Assembly: GCF_900156505.1 (NCBI RefSeq)
Contig: NZ_FTPR01000001.1
Span: 2,108,001-2,172,000 of the forward strand
DNA length: 64,000 nt
Direction of reading: 5' to 3'
From: Yoonia rosea
Lineage (GTDB): Bacteria; Pseudomonadota; Alphaproteobacteria; Rhodobacterales; Rhodobacteraceae
Shown here: positions 44,817-53,359 of the stretch, in pieces
How the letters are laid out: the number at the start of each line of letters is the position of its first letter
How positions within the stretch are numbered: the first letter of the stretch is position 1
Program-made: the position numbers and the translations under genes
Notes under the pieces: generated by a model
What the model was told of the DNA's origin: nothing
Database searches by the model: none
What the model saw: only the letters and a program-made list of their open reading frames with translations

Positions 44817-45271
44817 ACCGGCATTGCGGTTGTCTGACGCACGGTGCGCAACGCAAAGGACGATTGCATCTGCGCCACCCCTGGCAGTGTCGCCAGATAA
44901 CGCCGGTGAATACGGGCGAAATCCTCGGTATCGCCGGCCAAGACCTTCAGCAGATAATCCGCCGTGCCCGCCATCAAATGACACTCGAGCACATCCGGCA
45001 CGCGGGCCACAGCACGTTCAAACGCATCGAGCACCTCGTCGGCCTGCCCGCTGAGCGTGATTTCCACAAAAACCGTCGTCGGACGCCCCACTTTGCGGGG
45101 GTCGAGCAGCGCCACGTAATCCCGGATATAGCCGTCCTTTTCCAGTCGCTGCACACGCCGGTGACAGGCCGAGGCGGACAGGTTCGCCTTCTCTGACAAT
45201 TCGGCGTTCGAGATGCGGCCTTTCTTCTGCAAAACCTCGAGGATTCGGCGATCAATACTATCCAGTTCCAT
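44813..45271 (-). CDS. Lrp/AsnC family regulator, probably of alanine dehydrogenase
   Basis: This 152-residue regulator has a winged helix (LDSIDRRILEVLQKKGRI, LSASACHRRVQRLEKDG) and a RAM domain (ECHLMAGTADYLLKV). I start at the ATG at 45271; a GTG nine bases upstream lies too close to the AAGGA site. It diverges from ald, the arrangement seen for AldR and related Lrp-type activators of alanine dehydrogenase. Alanine is therefore the likely effector. The 3' end overlaps the BciB-like gene. Confidence 0.92.
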   Translation of the reverse strand: MELDSIDRRILEVLQKKGRISNAELSEKANLSASACHRRVQRLEKDGYIRDYVALLDPRKVGRPTTVFVEITLSGQADEVLDAFERAVARVPDVLECHLMAGTADYLLKVLAGDTEDFARIHRRYLATLPGVAQMQSSFALRTVRQTTAMPV

Positions 45272-45312
45272 TTTACGCACGATCCTTCGAACAAATGATA
45301 CTTTTGCACACA

Positions 45313-45335
45313 GTTCTACCGCAAATACCTAGAAC
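45313..45335. promoter_or_regulatory. Inverted repeat in the lrp-ald divergent promoter region
   Basis: GTTCTA and TAGAAC are perfect six-base arms separated by 11 bases in the 135-base gap between the Lrp-family gene and ald. It may be the regulator's operator. TGATACTT also occurs twice nearby (about 45295 and 45370). This is a candidate by symmetry and position only. Confidence 0.35.
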
Positions 45336-45406
45336 ATCCAAGGACACTCCGATGAAATTGCAGCGAAGCGGCGTGATACTTCCAACAGACACAGGAGGAA
45401 CCGGTC

Positions 45407-46525
45407 ATGCATATTGGATGCCCAACAGAGATCAAACCACAAGAATTTCGCGTCGGCCTGACACCGAACGCAGCCTTTGAAGCCGTCAACCACGGCCACA
45501 CCGTGACAATCCAGTCCGGCGCTGGCAATGGCGCGGGCTTTACCGACGCCGATTACACTGATGCCGGGGCCGCAATTGTAGGCACCGCTGCAGAAGTGTT
45601 CGAAAAAGCCGATATGGTTGTAAAAGTGAAAGAACCACAGCCCAAAGAGCGCAAAATGCTCCGCGAAGGTCAGATTTTGTTTACTTATCTGCACCTTGCG
45701 CCGGACCCCGAACAAACCAAAGACCTGATGGAGTCCGGTGCAACCTGCATTGCCTACGAAACAGTGACCGACGATCGCGGCGGGCTGCCGCTCTTGGCGC
45801 CCATGTCAGAGGTCGCAGGGCGTCTGGCACCGCAGGTCGGCGCATGGACGCTGCAAAAGGCCAACGGCGGGCGCGGTGTTCTTATGGGTGGCGTACCGGG
45901 TGTTGGCCCTGCCCGCGTGCTGGTCATCGGCGGCGGTGTTGTCGGCACCCATGCGGCGCGCATCGCGGCGGGCATGGGCGCTGATGTCACCGTGCTGGAC
46001 CGGTCCCTGCCGCGTCTGCGCTATCTGGATGATACGTTCGGCGGCGTTTTCAAGAACGGCTACGCCAATGCAGGCAACACAATTGAGCTGGCACGTCAGG
46101 CCGACATGATCATCGGCGCAGTCCTGATCCCGGGTGCGGCGGCGCCCAAGCTGATCTCGCGCGCGCAACTTTCCGAGTTGAAACCGGGTGCGGCACTTGT
46201 TGACGTGGCGATTGACCAAGGCGGTTGTTTCGAGACGTCAAAGGCCACAACCCACGAAGACCCTGTCTATGATGTCGACGGGATCATGCACTATTGCGTG
46301 GCCAACATGCCGGGTGCTGTGGCGCGCACGTCCACGATCGCACTTGGGAATGCCACCATGCCGTTCATGCTCGCGTTGGCCGACAAAGGCTGGCGGCAGG
46401 CCTGCGAAGATGATCCACATCTGCTGAACGGTCTGAACGTCCATGCAGGCAACCTGACCTACTATGCCGTCGGCAAGGCCTTGGGGATTGACGTTTTGTC
46501 GCCATCACTGGCGCTTAAAGCGTAG
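45407..46525 (+). CDS. ald: Alanine dehydrogenase
   Basis: This 372-residue enzyme interconverts L-alanine and pyruvate plus ammonia with NAD. It begins MHIGCPTEIKPQEFRVGLTP and shows VKVKEPQPKE, LFTYLHLAPD with the catalytic His and the Rossmann motif VLVIGGGVVGTHAARIA, matching Ald throughout. The ribosome-binding site is a strong AGGAGG, eight bases before the ATG. Expression is likely governed by the divergent Lrp-family regulator. A strong terminator follows. Confidence 0.96.
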   Translation: MHIGCPTEIKPQEFRVGLTPNAAFEAVNHGHTVTIQSGAGNGAGFTDADYTDAGAAIVGTAAEVFEKADMVVKVKEPQPKERKMLREGQILFTYLHLAPDPEQTKDLMESGATCIAYETVTDDRGGLPLLAPMSEVAGRLAPQVGAWTLQKANGGRGVLMGGVPGVGPARVLVIGGGVVGTHAARIAAGMGADVTVLDRSLPRLRYLDDTFGGVFKNGYANAGNTIELARQADMIIGAVLIPGAAAPKLISRAQLSELKPGAALVDVAIDQGGCFETSKATTHEDPVYDVDGIMHYCVANMPGAVARTSTIALGNATMPFMLALADKGWRQACEDDPHLLNGLNVHAGNLTYYAVGKALGIDVLSPSLALKA

Positions 46526-46532
46526 ACACAGA

Positions 46533-46563
46533 AAAGGGCCCGCTTGCAAAAAGCGGGCCCTTT
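46533..46563. terminator. Bidirectional terminator between ald and mscL
   Basis: AAAGGGCCCGCTT and AAGCGGGCCCTTT form a 13-base perfect stem with a five-base loop. Both converging genes end within about 20 bases. T runs flank it on both strands, so it probably serves ald and mscL. Confidence 0.9.
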
Positions 46564-46582
46564 CTACCTGCGGCAGTTAAAA

Positions 46583-47017
46583 TCAGGCGTTCGCCTTGAG
46601 CGCATCGCGAATTTCGGCCAACAGTTCTTCTGCTGTCGGACCCTTCGGCGCTTCCGGTGCAGCCTCTTCCTCTTTCATCGCAGCGTCTTTGACCTTGTTG
46701 ACCATTTTCACCAGCATGAAGACAACGAAGGCAATAATCAGAAAATTGATGATGGCCATGATGAACGCGCCGTAGGCAAAGATCGATGCACCTGCCTCGC
46801 GCGCGGCTTCCAGCGATGCGCCCGCAGGCACTTCTCCGGCAAGTACGGCGTAGTTGTTCGTGAAATCAACACCGCCGGACACAAGGCCGATAATAGGGTT
46901 GATCAAATCGCCAACAAGCGATGTGACGATGGCCGTAAATGCGGCACCGATGATGATACCAACGGCCATGTCCATGACATTCCCCTTGGCAATAAACGTT
47001 TTGAATTCATTAAGCAT
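46583..47017 (-). CDS. mscL: Large-conductance mechanosensitive channel MscL
   Basis: This 144-residue inner-membrane channel begins [20 protein letters not shown] and has [21 protein letters not shown] as its first pore helix and [24 protein letters not shown] second helix ([12 protein letters not shown]). It opens under membrane tension to release solutes during osmotic downshock. The C-terminal Glu/Ala-rich bundle ([10 protein letters not shown]) is typical. Confidence 0.97.
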   Translation of the reverse strand: MLNEFKTFIAKGNVMDMAVGIIIGAAFTAIVTSLVGDLINPIIGLVSGGVDFTNNYAVLAGEVPAGASLEAAREAGASIFAYGAFIMAIINFLIIAFVVFMLVKMVNKVKDAAMKEEEAAPEAPKGPTAEELLAEIRDALKANA

Positions 47018-47177
47018 TCTTTGTCCCCATTTCTTGTTTTTCAGCCTACGGTTAATTCCCTATTGCGGCTGCGCGCACAGTATTAACCATATTTTTGAAC
47101 AGTGGAACGGGTTTTTGTTTGCGGTTTTTCCCCCTACCTTCGGTGGATTGCAAAACGAGATAGAAGGACCACTACAC

Positions 47178-47873
47178 ATGGCCGATTTATCGGACTTTCC
47201 GATCACACAACGCTGGCACGCAAAGGACCCGTCCGTGATCCAGCTTTATTCATTCCCTACCCCCAACGGCGTCAAAGTCTCTATTGCGCTTGAAGAGATG
47301 GGGCTGGCGTATGAACCGCACCTTGTCACGCTCAGCGATGCCGACGTGAAAAGCGATGCCTTTCTGTCGCTGAACCCCAACAACAAAATTCCCGCGATCA
47401 TTGACCCGAATGGGCCTGACGGCGCAATTGGGCTGTTCGAAAGCGGTGCCATCCTGCTCTATCTGGCCGAAAAGTCCGGCAAATTCATCGGCGCGACAAC
47501 GGCAGACAAGCACAAGATCACCCAGTGGCTGATGTTCCAGATGGGTGGCCTCGGACCTATGCTTGGTCAGATGGGGTTCTTCTACAAATTTGCAGGCTCA
47601 CAGATCGAGGATCCCCGCCCGCGTGAACGCTACCGCGATGAGGCGATCCGTCTGTTGGCCGTCCTCGACAAAGAACTTGCCGGCAAAGACTGGATCGCGG
47701 GCGATTATTCCATCGCGGATATGGCGATTGCGCCATGGGTGAACGCGCTGGGATTTTACGGCACCAAAGACGAGGTCGGCTATGACGATCTGAAAAACGT
47801 GCCGGCCTATGTCACGCGATTTTTCGAACGGCCTGCGGTGGACAAGGCCAAAAATATTCCCGATCCATCTTGA
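47178..47873 (+). CDS. Glutathione S-transferase family protein (YghU/Ure2-like)
   Basis: This 231-residue protein starts at the ATG at 47178 (MADLSDFP), because the open frame upstream runs across the mscL promoter. The thioredoxin-like domain has IQLYSFPTPNGVKVSIALEEMGL and NPNNKIPAIIDPNG, then LFESGAILLYLAEKSGKF. The C-terminal helical domain has GDYSIADMAIAPWV. The TPNGVKV motif is shared with YghU/YfcG-type disulfide reductases. Substrates are unknown. Confidence 0.92.
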   Translation: MADLSDFPITQRWHAKDPSVIQLYSFPTPNGVKVSIALEEMGLAYEPHLVTLSDADVKSDAFLSLNPNNKIPAIIDPNGPDGAIGLFESGAILLYLAEKSGKFIGATTADKHKITQWLMFQMGGLGPMLGQMGFFYKFAGSQIEDPRPRERYRDEAIRLLAVLDKELAGKDWIAGDYSIADMAIAPWVNALGFYGTKDEVGYDDLKNVPAYVTRFFERPAVDKAKNIPDPS

Positions 47874-47985
47874 ACTGACGAAAGAGTCAGCAGACGCACC
47901 GGGGCCAAGCACCATGGTGCGTCACTGGACACACTGCCTTTCATGGATTAGTGGGTGGAAGGGCTGGTATTCAGGAAATTGTAGG

Positions 47986-48846
47986 ATGCGCGACAATCAA
48001 GAATGGTGGCTCGTACTCGTCATCTGGGGCGAAAAATACTCTGATGACGACTGCAACCGGCTTATCTTCAGCGCCCTGAGGCATTCCACAAATTGTAAAG
48101 GCGTTTGCGTCCTGACAGACCGCTTGGACAGAGCGATAGACAGCAGGGCGACGTTAGTGCCGTTCCCCGAGGACTTTAACCGCGACGATTTCAAGCGGAG
48201 TGGACTGCCGATCAAGATTTGTATGTTTGATCTCCCCACAGTCCCAGAGGGCGATGTCTGCATTTATGTTGACCTCGACTCCATGATTGTCGGAAATCTT
48301 GATAAAATTGCGGTGCTCGCAGAGAAGGCCGATATCTGGACGATTGATGTTTTCCCGCGGCGTTTTTCCCGCTTTCGGCGAGCCCGGTTTCGGCTTTCCG
48401 GTGGCAAGTACTTTACCGCAGGCAATTCATCATGTTTTGTGTTCAAAAACCGGTTTCCAGGCAACCCAACAGAAAAGTTCAGAACGCTCTTCGCAGCAGG
48501 CAAGCTGCCCAAACGGTTGTTGCATGATGATCGCTTTATTGGATGGAGCTGCCAAGAAAAGCTACGCGGTTTCCCCACGCATCTGGTCTCCTATTTCCGG
48601 CTTGAATTTCTAGCACCTGCCATGTGGATCACGCGCCTCTTTGCGATTTTCCGAAAGAGGCTCCGGCAACAGATCGTTGTTGTGACCTTTGCTGGAAGAA
48701 ACACAAAACTCGAAAAATTGCTGGCCGCAGGTAAAGATGAGCGGATCGTCGATCATCATGGTCGCGTGGGCTACTGGACGAATGATTTGACGAGCGGAAT
48801 TAGCGGCAAAATCGAAGCTGAATTACAAGCTTTCAAAGACCGCTAA
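47986..48846 (+). CDS. Glycosyltransferase-like protein with DxD motif
   Basis: This 286-residue protein is started at the ATG at 47986, with AGGA ten bases upstream. IYVDLDSMIVGN at about residue 92 holds a DxD motif, LHDDRFIGW resembles the acceptor-side region, and VDHHGRVGYW lies near the end. It resembles nucleotide-diphosphosugar transferases (GT-A fold). No other glycan genes are near, so the acceptor is unknown. Its base composition is somewhat more AT-rich than neighbouring genes, compatible with recent transfer. It ends overlapping the ytoQ stop. Confidence 0.72.
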   Translation: MRDNQEWWLVLVIWGEKYSDDDCNRLIFSALRHSTNCKGVCVLTDRLDRAIDSRATLVPFPEDFNRDDFKRSGLPIKICMFDLPTVPEGDVCIYVDLDSMIVGNLDKIAVLAEKADIWTIDVFPRRFSRFRRARFRLSGGKYFTAGNSSCFVFKNRFPGNPTEKFRTLFAAGKLPKRLLHDDRFIGWSCQEKLRGFPTHLVSYFRLEFLAPAMWITRLFAIFRKRLRQQIVVVTFAGRNTKLEKLLAAGKDERIVDHHGRVGYWTNDLTSGISGKIEAELQAFKDR

Positions 48847-49307
48847 AGCCCCGCCCCCTTTTCAGGCAACGTCCCGTTCAAAACGTAAGCGAGGATATCA
48901 ACCACCTGCTGCGGCTCTTCCACAACAGCGAGGGCGGCCGCGTCAACCTCTTTGAGCGGATGCTGATGTTCCGGCCCGTGCATCACGATCAGTGATTTAC
49001 CAAGAGCCGCCGCATAGCCCGCATCAAAGGCTGCGTTCCACTGTTTGTATTTGTCGCCAAAGCGGACCACCACGATATCGGCATTCTGTAGCCCATGTCG
49101 CGTGCGGATCGCATTCAGGTTCGCACCTTTGTTGTCATGCCAGAACTTCTTGTCTTCCGCGCCCATGATCGCAACGCCACAATCGTCCGAAGCAGCATGG
49201 TCCGTCACCGGCCCGTCAAACACCACATCAAGCCCCGCTGCACCGGTGATGATCTGCTCGCGCCAGTCGGTGTGGATTTCGCCGGAGAGGTAAATCTTGA
49301 GGGTCAT
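48843..49307 (-). CDS. YtoQ family protein
   Basis: This 154-residue protein starts at the ATG at 49307 (MTLKIYLSGEIHTDWREQI) with AAGGAG nine bases upstream. FDGPVTDHAASDDCG, RTRHGLQNADIVVVRFGDKYKQWNAAFDAGYAAALGK (in parts) are characteristic of the YtoQ family, a nucleoside 2-deoxyribosyltransferase-like fold. The biochemical role is unknown. It lies 49 bases after pheT on the same strand. Confidence 0.9.
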   Translation of the reverse strand: MTLKIYLSGEIHTDWREQIITGAAGLDVVFDGPVTDHAASDDCGVAIMGAEDKKFWHDNKGANLNAIRTRHGLQNADIVVVRFGDKYKQWNAAFDAGYAAALGKSLIVMHGPEHQHPLKEVDAAALAVVEEPQQVVDILAYVLNGTLPEKGAGL

Positions 49308-49356
49308 ATTGGGGCTCCTTCGTTTGTTTCGTACAGGCCGTTGGCGCGGCGCAGAA

Positions 49357-51753
49357 TTACCCGCGCAGGACACCACCCGTGGCTTTCGTCACTTTCTCCA
49401 CAATCTTGGCGCTGACCGCTTCGATATCGGCGTCCTTCAACGTCGCCTCGGTCGGCTGCAAACGCACGGTCACAGCCAGGGATTTCTTGCCTTCACCCAG
49501 CGACCCGCCAATGAATTCGTCAAAGACGCGCACGTCGGTGATCAGGGACTTATCCGCACCCGCGGCGGCGTTGACCAGCGTCAGCGCCTCGACCTGCGTA
49601 TCGACGACAAAGGCAAAATCGCGCTCGACCGCTTGCAGATCCGTGGCGACAAGTGCGGAACGTGTGGCAGATTTGTTCTTGGGCAGAGGAACTTCATCGG
49701 GCCAGATGGTAAAGGCCACAGCAGGCCCTTTGATATCCATCTCGCGCAGCACGCGCGGGTGCAGTTCACCAAAGATACCCAACACCTTCTTCGGCCCGAG
49801 GCAAATCTTGCCATGCCGTCCGGGGTGCCACCAATCATCCGCGCCACGCAGGATCTGTACTTTCGCAGGCGCGCCGATTGCCGCCAGGATCGCCTCGGCA
49901 TCGGCCTTGGCATCGTACAGATCAACCGGGCGCGCTGTCCCGTGCACGTCCTTGGGGCCTGTTCGCCCGATCAACACACCCGAGACCAGCATGTGCTGTT
50001 CACCCGGCTCACCGCCGTGGAAACCTGCGCCGACCTCAAACAGGCCCATATCCATGAAACCGCGCGCCTGATTGCGCGCCGCTGCCCGCAACAGACCGGG
50101 CAGCAATGCAGGCCGCATATGCGACATCTCCGAACTGATCGGGTTCTCCAGCATGGTCGCATCATCGCCACCGCCAAAGAGCTTGGCCGCCTCGGCATCA
50201 ATAAAGCTGTAGGTTACACATTCGTTGTAGCCCAGCGCTGCCGCGGTCCGGCGTGCCGCCTGTTGACGCATCTGACCGGGTGTCAGGATTGGCTTGGGGA
50301 CGCCCGCGTCAATGCGCGGCAAAGGCTTGCCTTTGAGTTTCGTCAAGGACGCGATCCGCGCGACTTCTTCGACCAGATCAGCCTCGCCCTGCACATCGGG
50401 ACGCCAAGACGGCACATGGGCCATATTGCCTTCCATCACAAAACCAAGATCGGTCAATGTGCTGCGCTGGGTAGATTCCGAAATCTCCATACCCACCAGC
50501 GATATGACGCGCTTGGCGTCAAGTTTATAAGCGCGCGACGTATCGGGCACAGCACCTGCCTGAATCACTTCAGACACCTCGCCGCCCGCATGATCGACGA
50601 TCATCCGCACCGCATGTTCAAGCCCCTCTGGCGTGAATGCAGGGTCAACACCACGCTCGAACCGGTACCGCGCATCCGAGTTGATCTTGAGCGCGCGGCC
50701 TGTGTAGGCGATCTGCACGGGATCCCAATAGGCACTTTCGACGAAGACGTTTACGGTCTCTTCGGTGCAGCCTGTCGCAAGCCCGCCCATAATCCCCGCA
50801 ATGCTTTCGGGGCCGTTGTCGTCCGAAATCACCATCTGGCCTGCTTGCAGGGTATAGTCCTTGTCATCAAGCGCTGTGAGGGTCTCGCCACCAGCAGCGC
50901 GATGGACGCGCAGGTTGCCTTGCACCTTATCGGCATCAAAGACATGCAGCGGGCGGTTCAGGTCGTAGGTGAACCAATTGGTCACATCCACCAGAAAACT
51001 GATCGGACGCAACCCGATGGCGCGCAGCTGCGCTTGCAGCCATTCAGGGCTGGGGCCGTTCTTGACCCCTTTGATCAGGCGGCCACAGAAGACGGGGCAG
51101 CCGTCCAAGGTATCCTCGGCAATACTCACACCAAGATCGGCCTTGAAGGACGCGGGCACAGGATCAACCGATAGGGGAAGCAGTTTGCCGATGCCGCGCG
51201 CCGCCAGATCGCGGGCGATGCCACGGACGCCAAGTGCATCAGGGCGGTTTGGCGTGATCGCGATTTCAATCACAGGGTCGACTTTTTCAGGACTGTTCTC
51301 GGCCAGCCAGTCGGTGAACCGCTGTCCCACCTCGCCCGAGGGCAGTTCGATGATACCGTCATGTTCTTCTGAGAGTTCCATCTCGCGCTCGGAACACATC
51401 ATGCCATAGCTTTCGATGCCGCGGATCTTGCCCACGCCGATCGTCGTGTCGATGCCGGGGACAGAGGTGCCGGGGCTGGCGATCACGACGGTGATGCCTG
51501 CGCGTGCGTTGGGTGCGCCACAGATGATCTGGGTCGGGCCATCTGCCGTTTCGACCTGACAAACCTGAAGTTTGTCGGCATCGGGGTGCTTTTCCGCCGA
51601 AACCACCTTGCCGATGGTGAAATCCGCCAGCTTGTCGATGGGGTTTTCGATGCCTTCCACCTCGAGCCCCAGATCGGTCAGCGCATAGGCGATGTCCGCA
51701 ACAGAGGCGTCGGTTTCAAGGTGGTGTTTCAGCCAGGAAAGCGTGAATTTCAT
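49357..51753 (-). CDS. pheT: Phenylalanine--tRNA ligase beta subunit
   Basis: This 798-residue subunit begins MKFTLSWLKHHLETDASV. An N-terminal tRNA-binding (EMAP-like) domain covers about residues 40-150, followed by B3/B4 editing and B5 domains, the class II-like core, and a C-terminal FDX-ACB domain (KSLAVTVRLQPTEATLKD). With PheS it forms the alpha2beta2 enzyme that charges tRNA-Phe and edits Tyr. pheS lies 1.6 kb upstream on the same strand, with three small genes and palindromic repeats in between, which is unusual because the two are normally adjacent. Confidence 0.97.
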   Translation of the reverse strand: MKFTLSWLKHHLETDASVADIAYALTDLGLEVEGIENPIDKLADFTIGKVVSAEKHPDADKLQVCQVETADGPTQIICGAPNARAGITVVIASPGTSVPGIDTTIGVGKIRGIESYGMMCSEREMELSEEHDGIIELPSGEVGQRFTDWLAENSPEKVDPVIEIAITPNRPDALGVRGIARDLAARGIGKLLPLSVDPVPASFKADLGVSIAEDTLDGCPVFCGRLIKGVKNGPSPEWLQAQLRAIGLRPISFLVDVTNWFTYDLNRPLHVFDADKVQGNLRVHRAAGGETLTALDDKDYTLQAGQMVISDDNGPESIAGIMGGLATGCTEETVNVFVESAYWDPVQIAYTGRALKINSDARYRFERGVDPAFTPEGLEHAVRMIVDHAGGEVSEVIQAGAVPDTSRAYKLDAKRVISLVGMEISESTQRSTLTDLGFVMEGNMAHVPSWRPDVQGEADLVEEVARIASLTKLKGKPLPRIDAGVPKPILTPGQMRQQAARRTAAALGYNECVTYSFIDAEAAKLFGGGDDATMLENPISSEMSHMRPALLPGLLRAAARNQARGFMDMGLFEVGAGFHGGEPGEQHMLVSGVLIGRTGPKDVHGTARPVDLYDAKADAEAILAAIGAPAKVQILRGADDWWHPGRHGKICLGPKKVLGIFGELHPRVLREMDIKGPAVAFTIWPDEVPLPKNKSATRSALVATDLQAVERDFAFVVDTQVEALTLVNAAAGADKSLITDVRVFDEFIGGSLGEGKKSLAVTVRLQPTEATLKDADIEAVSAKIVEKVTKATGGVLRG

Positions 51754-51845
51754 GGGTCCGTCCTGCGGGTTAAATCTGTTGCGAAGGGCTTAGCGGATTA
51801 CGCGCAGAGGGGGAAGAGGGCGTTACGCAGCGGTGAGGTCCCGGA

Positions 51846-52052
51846 TCAGGTCCGGGACTGCGGATCGCTGCGACGTTGATGTGCCGCAGCCCACTTTGAC
51901 ACCAGCCATGCAGGGATCAGGATCACGCCCCAGCCAGCCGCGTTGATCAGCGTCAGCCGCAATGCCAGATCGCGCGGCATGTCCGAGGTCCACATCGCGA
52001 TGTGGCCGCCAATGATGAAGGTCAGAAGGATGATGAGCCAGAGCCGTTGCAT
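51846..52052 (-). CDS. Small two-helix membrane protein
   Basis: This 68-residue product starts at the ATG at 52052 (MQRLWLIILLTFI). It has two hydrophobic helices (residues 2-17 and 32-53) joined by an MWTSDMPRDLALR loop, and a basic C terminus. No named family is recognised. It lies between the ASCH gene (48 bases upstream) and pheT on the same strand. Confidence 0.6.
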   Translation of the reverse strand: MQRLWLIILLTFIIGGHIAMWTSDMPRDLALRLTLINAAGWGVILIPAWLVSKWAAAHQRRSDPQSRT

Positions 52053-52100
52053 CGACTTGATATAGCGTTGTGGTCGCCGGGGAAAACCCCGGCGCACGGC

Positions 52101-52529
52101 CTACAACTCGCGCCCTGCCAAATCCTCAACCAGTTCGAAGTGTTCGAAGACCAGCATCATTTCAGGGTCAAACCCGCCGTTGCGTTTGAAATACGCCTTG
52201 TGATCCTTGCGCCAGCCCAGAAGGCTGTCATTCTCGCCCTCGGCCAGCGCCATCTCTTCGGTCACGTCGCAATAGCGGATTTCTTCTACCTTGGTGGTGC
52301 GGATGACCAATGCGGGCGTGCCGTCCCAATTCGCCGCGATATCGCAACGGCCGACGACGGGCATCGCCTCGGGTTCGCCGTCGAAATCGGCCAGCGCGCC
52401 GCAGGTGGCGGTCTTTTTGCCTTGGCGGACAAGGGCGATCAGGTGTTGGCAGAGTTGCGCGCTATCGCCGAATTTGAACGTCCCTGCGCCGGGGTATGTG
52501 TCTTGGAGGTCTTCGGTGTCGTTGGTCAT
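52101..52529 (-). CDS. ASCH domain-containing protein
   Basis: This 142-residue protein matches the ASCH domain: GTFKFGDSAQLCQHLIALVRQGKKTATCGALADFDG (in parts), the VVGRCDIAANWDGTPALVIRTTKV strands and an ENDSLLGWRKDHKAYFKR end. ASCH/PUA-like proteins bind or process nucleic acids or modified nucleosides. YqfB, a family member, is an acylcytidine amidohydrolase. It lies upstream of pheT on the same strand with repeats behind it. Confidence 0.9.
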   Translation of the reverse strand: MTNDTEDLQDTYPGAGTFKFGDSAQLCQHLIALVRQGKKTATCGALADFDGEPEAMPVVGRCDIAANWDGTPALVIRTTKVEEIRYCDVTEEMALAEGENDSLLGWRKDHKAYFKRNGGFDPEMMLVFEHFELVEDLAGREL

Positions 52530-52546
52530 GGGGGTGGCTTTCTCGC

Positions 52547-52641
52547 GTGGGTTTCACCCACCCTACAGGGATTTGGCGCGGAACGTTAGGGCAGGACCCA
52601 AAGCGGGCAAGAGTTTGTCAGGTAGGGTGGGTGAAACCCAC
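52547..52641. repeat. 20-base inverted repeat pair around a 55-base spacer
   Basis: GTGGGTTTCACCCACCCTAC (52547-52566) returns as its exact reverse complement at 52622-52641. Each arm is itself a hairpin, GTGGGT-TTC-ACCCAC. The pattern GTAGGGTGGGTGAAACCCAC is known as a dispersed repeat in many bacterial genomes. It lies in the 407-base gap between the ASCH and HIRAN-like genes, which otherwise holds no supported gene. Confidence 0.8.
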
Positions 52642-52850
52642 AAAAGGCAAAACACATGCCGTGCCGGAACGTGGATTTCATGGTCAACCGGCTTGGAGAT
52701 GATCGCGCGGACCTTTTCAGGTTCAAACGGGCGAAGCCCCAGGGGCGCGGCAACCAAATGCAACCGAAGGGCAACGCACGGACCTCGGGGTGGGCGCTGC
52801 GACGGTTCGATTTGGCGGAGCATTGAGTCGATCGGTCCGGCTGGTGATGT

Positions 52851-52914
52851 TTGCAGCGTTGCAAAAGCGCCCTCCCCATGGGGGAGGTCCGGGCGCTGCC
52901 CGGCGAGCCGGGCG
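52851..52914. repeat. Structured intergenic repeat, copy 2
   Basis: This element shares its lead (TTGCAGCGTTGCAAAA) with the copy at 35171-35237. Stems are GCGCCC / GGGCGC around CCTCCCC-AT-GGGGAGG, then GCCCGG-CGAG-CCGGGC. Stem sequences differ from copy 1 but pairing is kept. It lies just past the end of the HIRAN-like gene. Confidence 0.65.
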
Positions 52915-52936
52915 GAAACTTCGTCAACACGCGAGG

Positions 52937-53359
52937 CTAAGTCGGAGTCAATGGCCATTTCAGATTAAGTTTCACACCAAAATGCCCTTCGGATTCTTCA
53001 TCAATCCATCCACCTACAATCTTTGCGCGTGCAGCGGCTATAGGCAGGCTAGGATCAAGAGCCTTCAGCTCATCTCGGTATTTCGTTGCATCGGTTTTTG
53101 GCAGATAACCCACCAATAGACCATTTATCCTTACTTCAACTGCGTTAGCGTCATACGGGTTAACATCATCAGGCACTAAGACCGCAATGCACTCATACTT
53201 GGCAGAGCGTTCTGACTTGCCTCCTACAATGTTGCTGATAGCATTCTGATAGCTTGCCTCACCAACAACTTTCTGTTGGAAGCCCCTAGTATGAGCGAGT
53301 GTGAAAGAAGCAGTGAATTCCTTCTTCTTCCGACCAAGAAGTCTTCCAAGTAAACTCAC
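52937..53359 (-). CDS. HIRAN-like domain protein
   Basis: This 140-residue protein has a basic N terminus ([15 protein letters not shown]) and a segment resembling the HIRAN domain: [12 protein letters not shown], then [32 protein letters not shown] domains recognise DNA ends or modified DNA, usually in larger repair proteins; stand-alone forms exist in bacteria. The gene overlaps the pheS stop by four bases. Its codons are noticeably more AT-rich than pheS and pheT, suggesting later arrival. Confidence 0.68.
   Translation of the reverse strand: MSLLGRLLGRKKKEFTASFTLAHTRGFQQKVVGEASYQNAISNIVGGKSERSAKYECIAVLVPDDVNPYDANAVEVRINGLLVGYLPKTDATKYRDELKALDPSLPIAAARAKIVGGWIDEESEGHFGVKLNLKWPLTPT

Noticed and set aside
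45295..45480. Short open frame in the ald leader as a possible leader peptide
   Set aside because: It overlaps the ald start out of frame, has no convincing ribosome-binding site and shows no attenuator hairpins.
47893..47923. GACGCACC/GGTGCGTC hairpin after the GST gene as a terminator
   Set aside because: The eight-base stem has a 15-base loop and no T run.
52563..52958. Open minus-strand frame of about 130 codons in the ASCH/HIRAN gap
   Set aside because: It runs through the 20-base inverted repeats and the structured repeat, is rich in Pro and Arg, and has no family features or ribosome-binding site.
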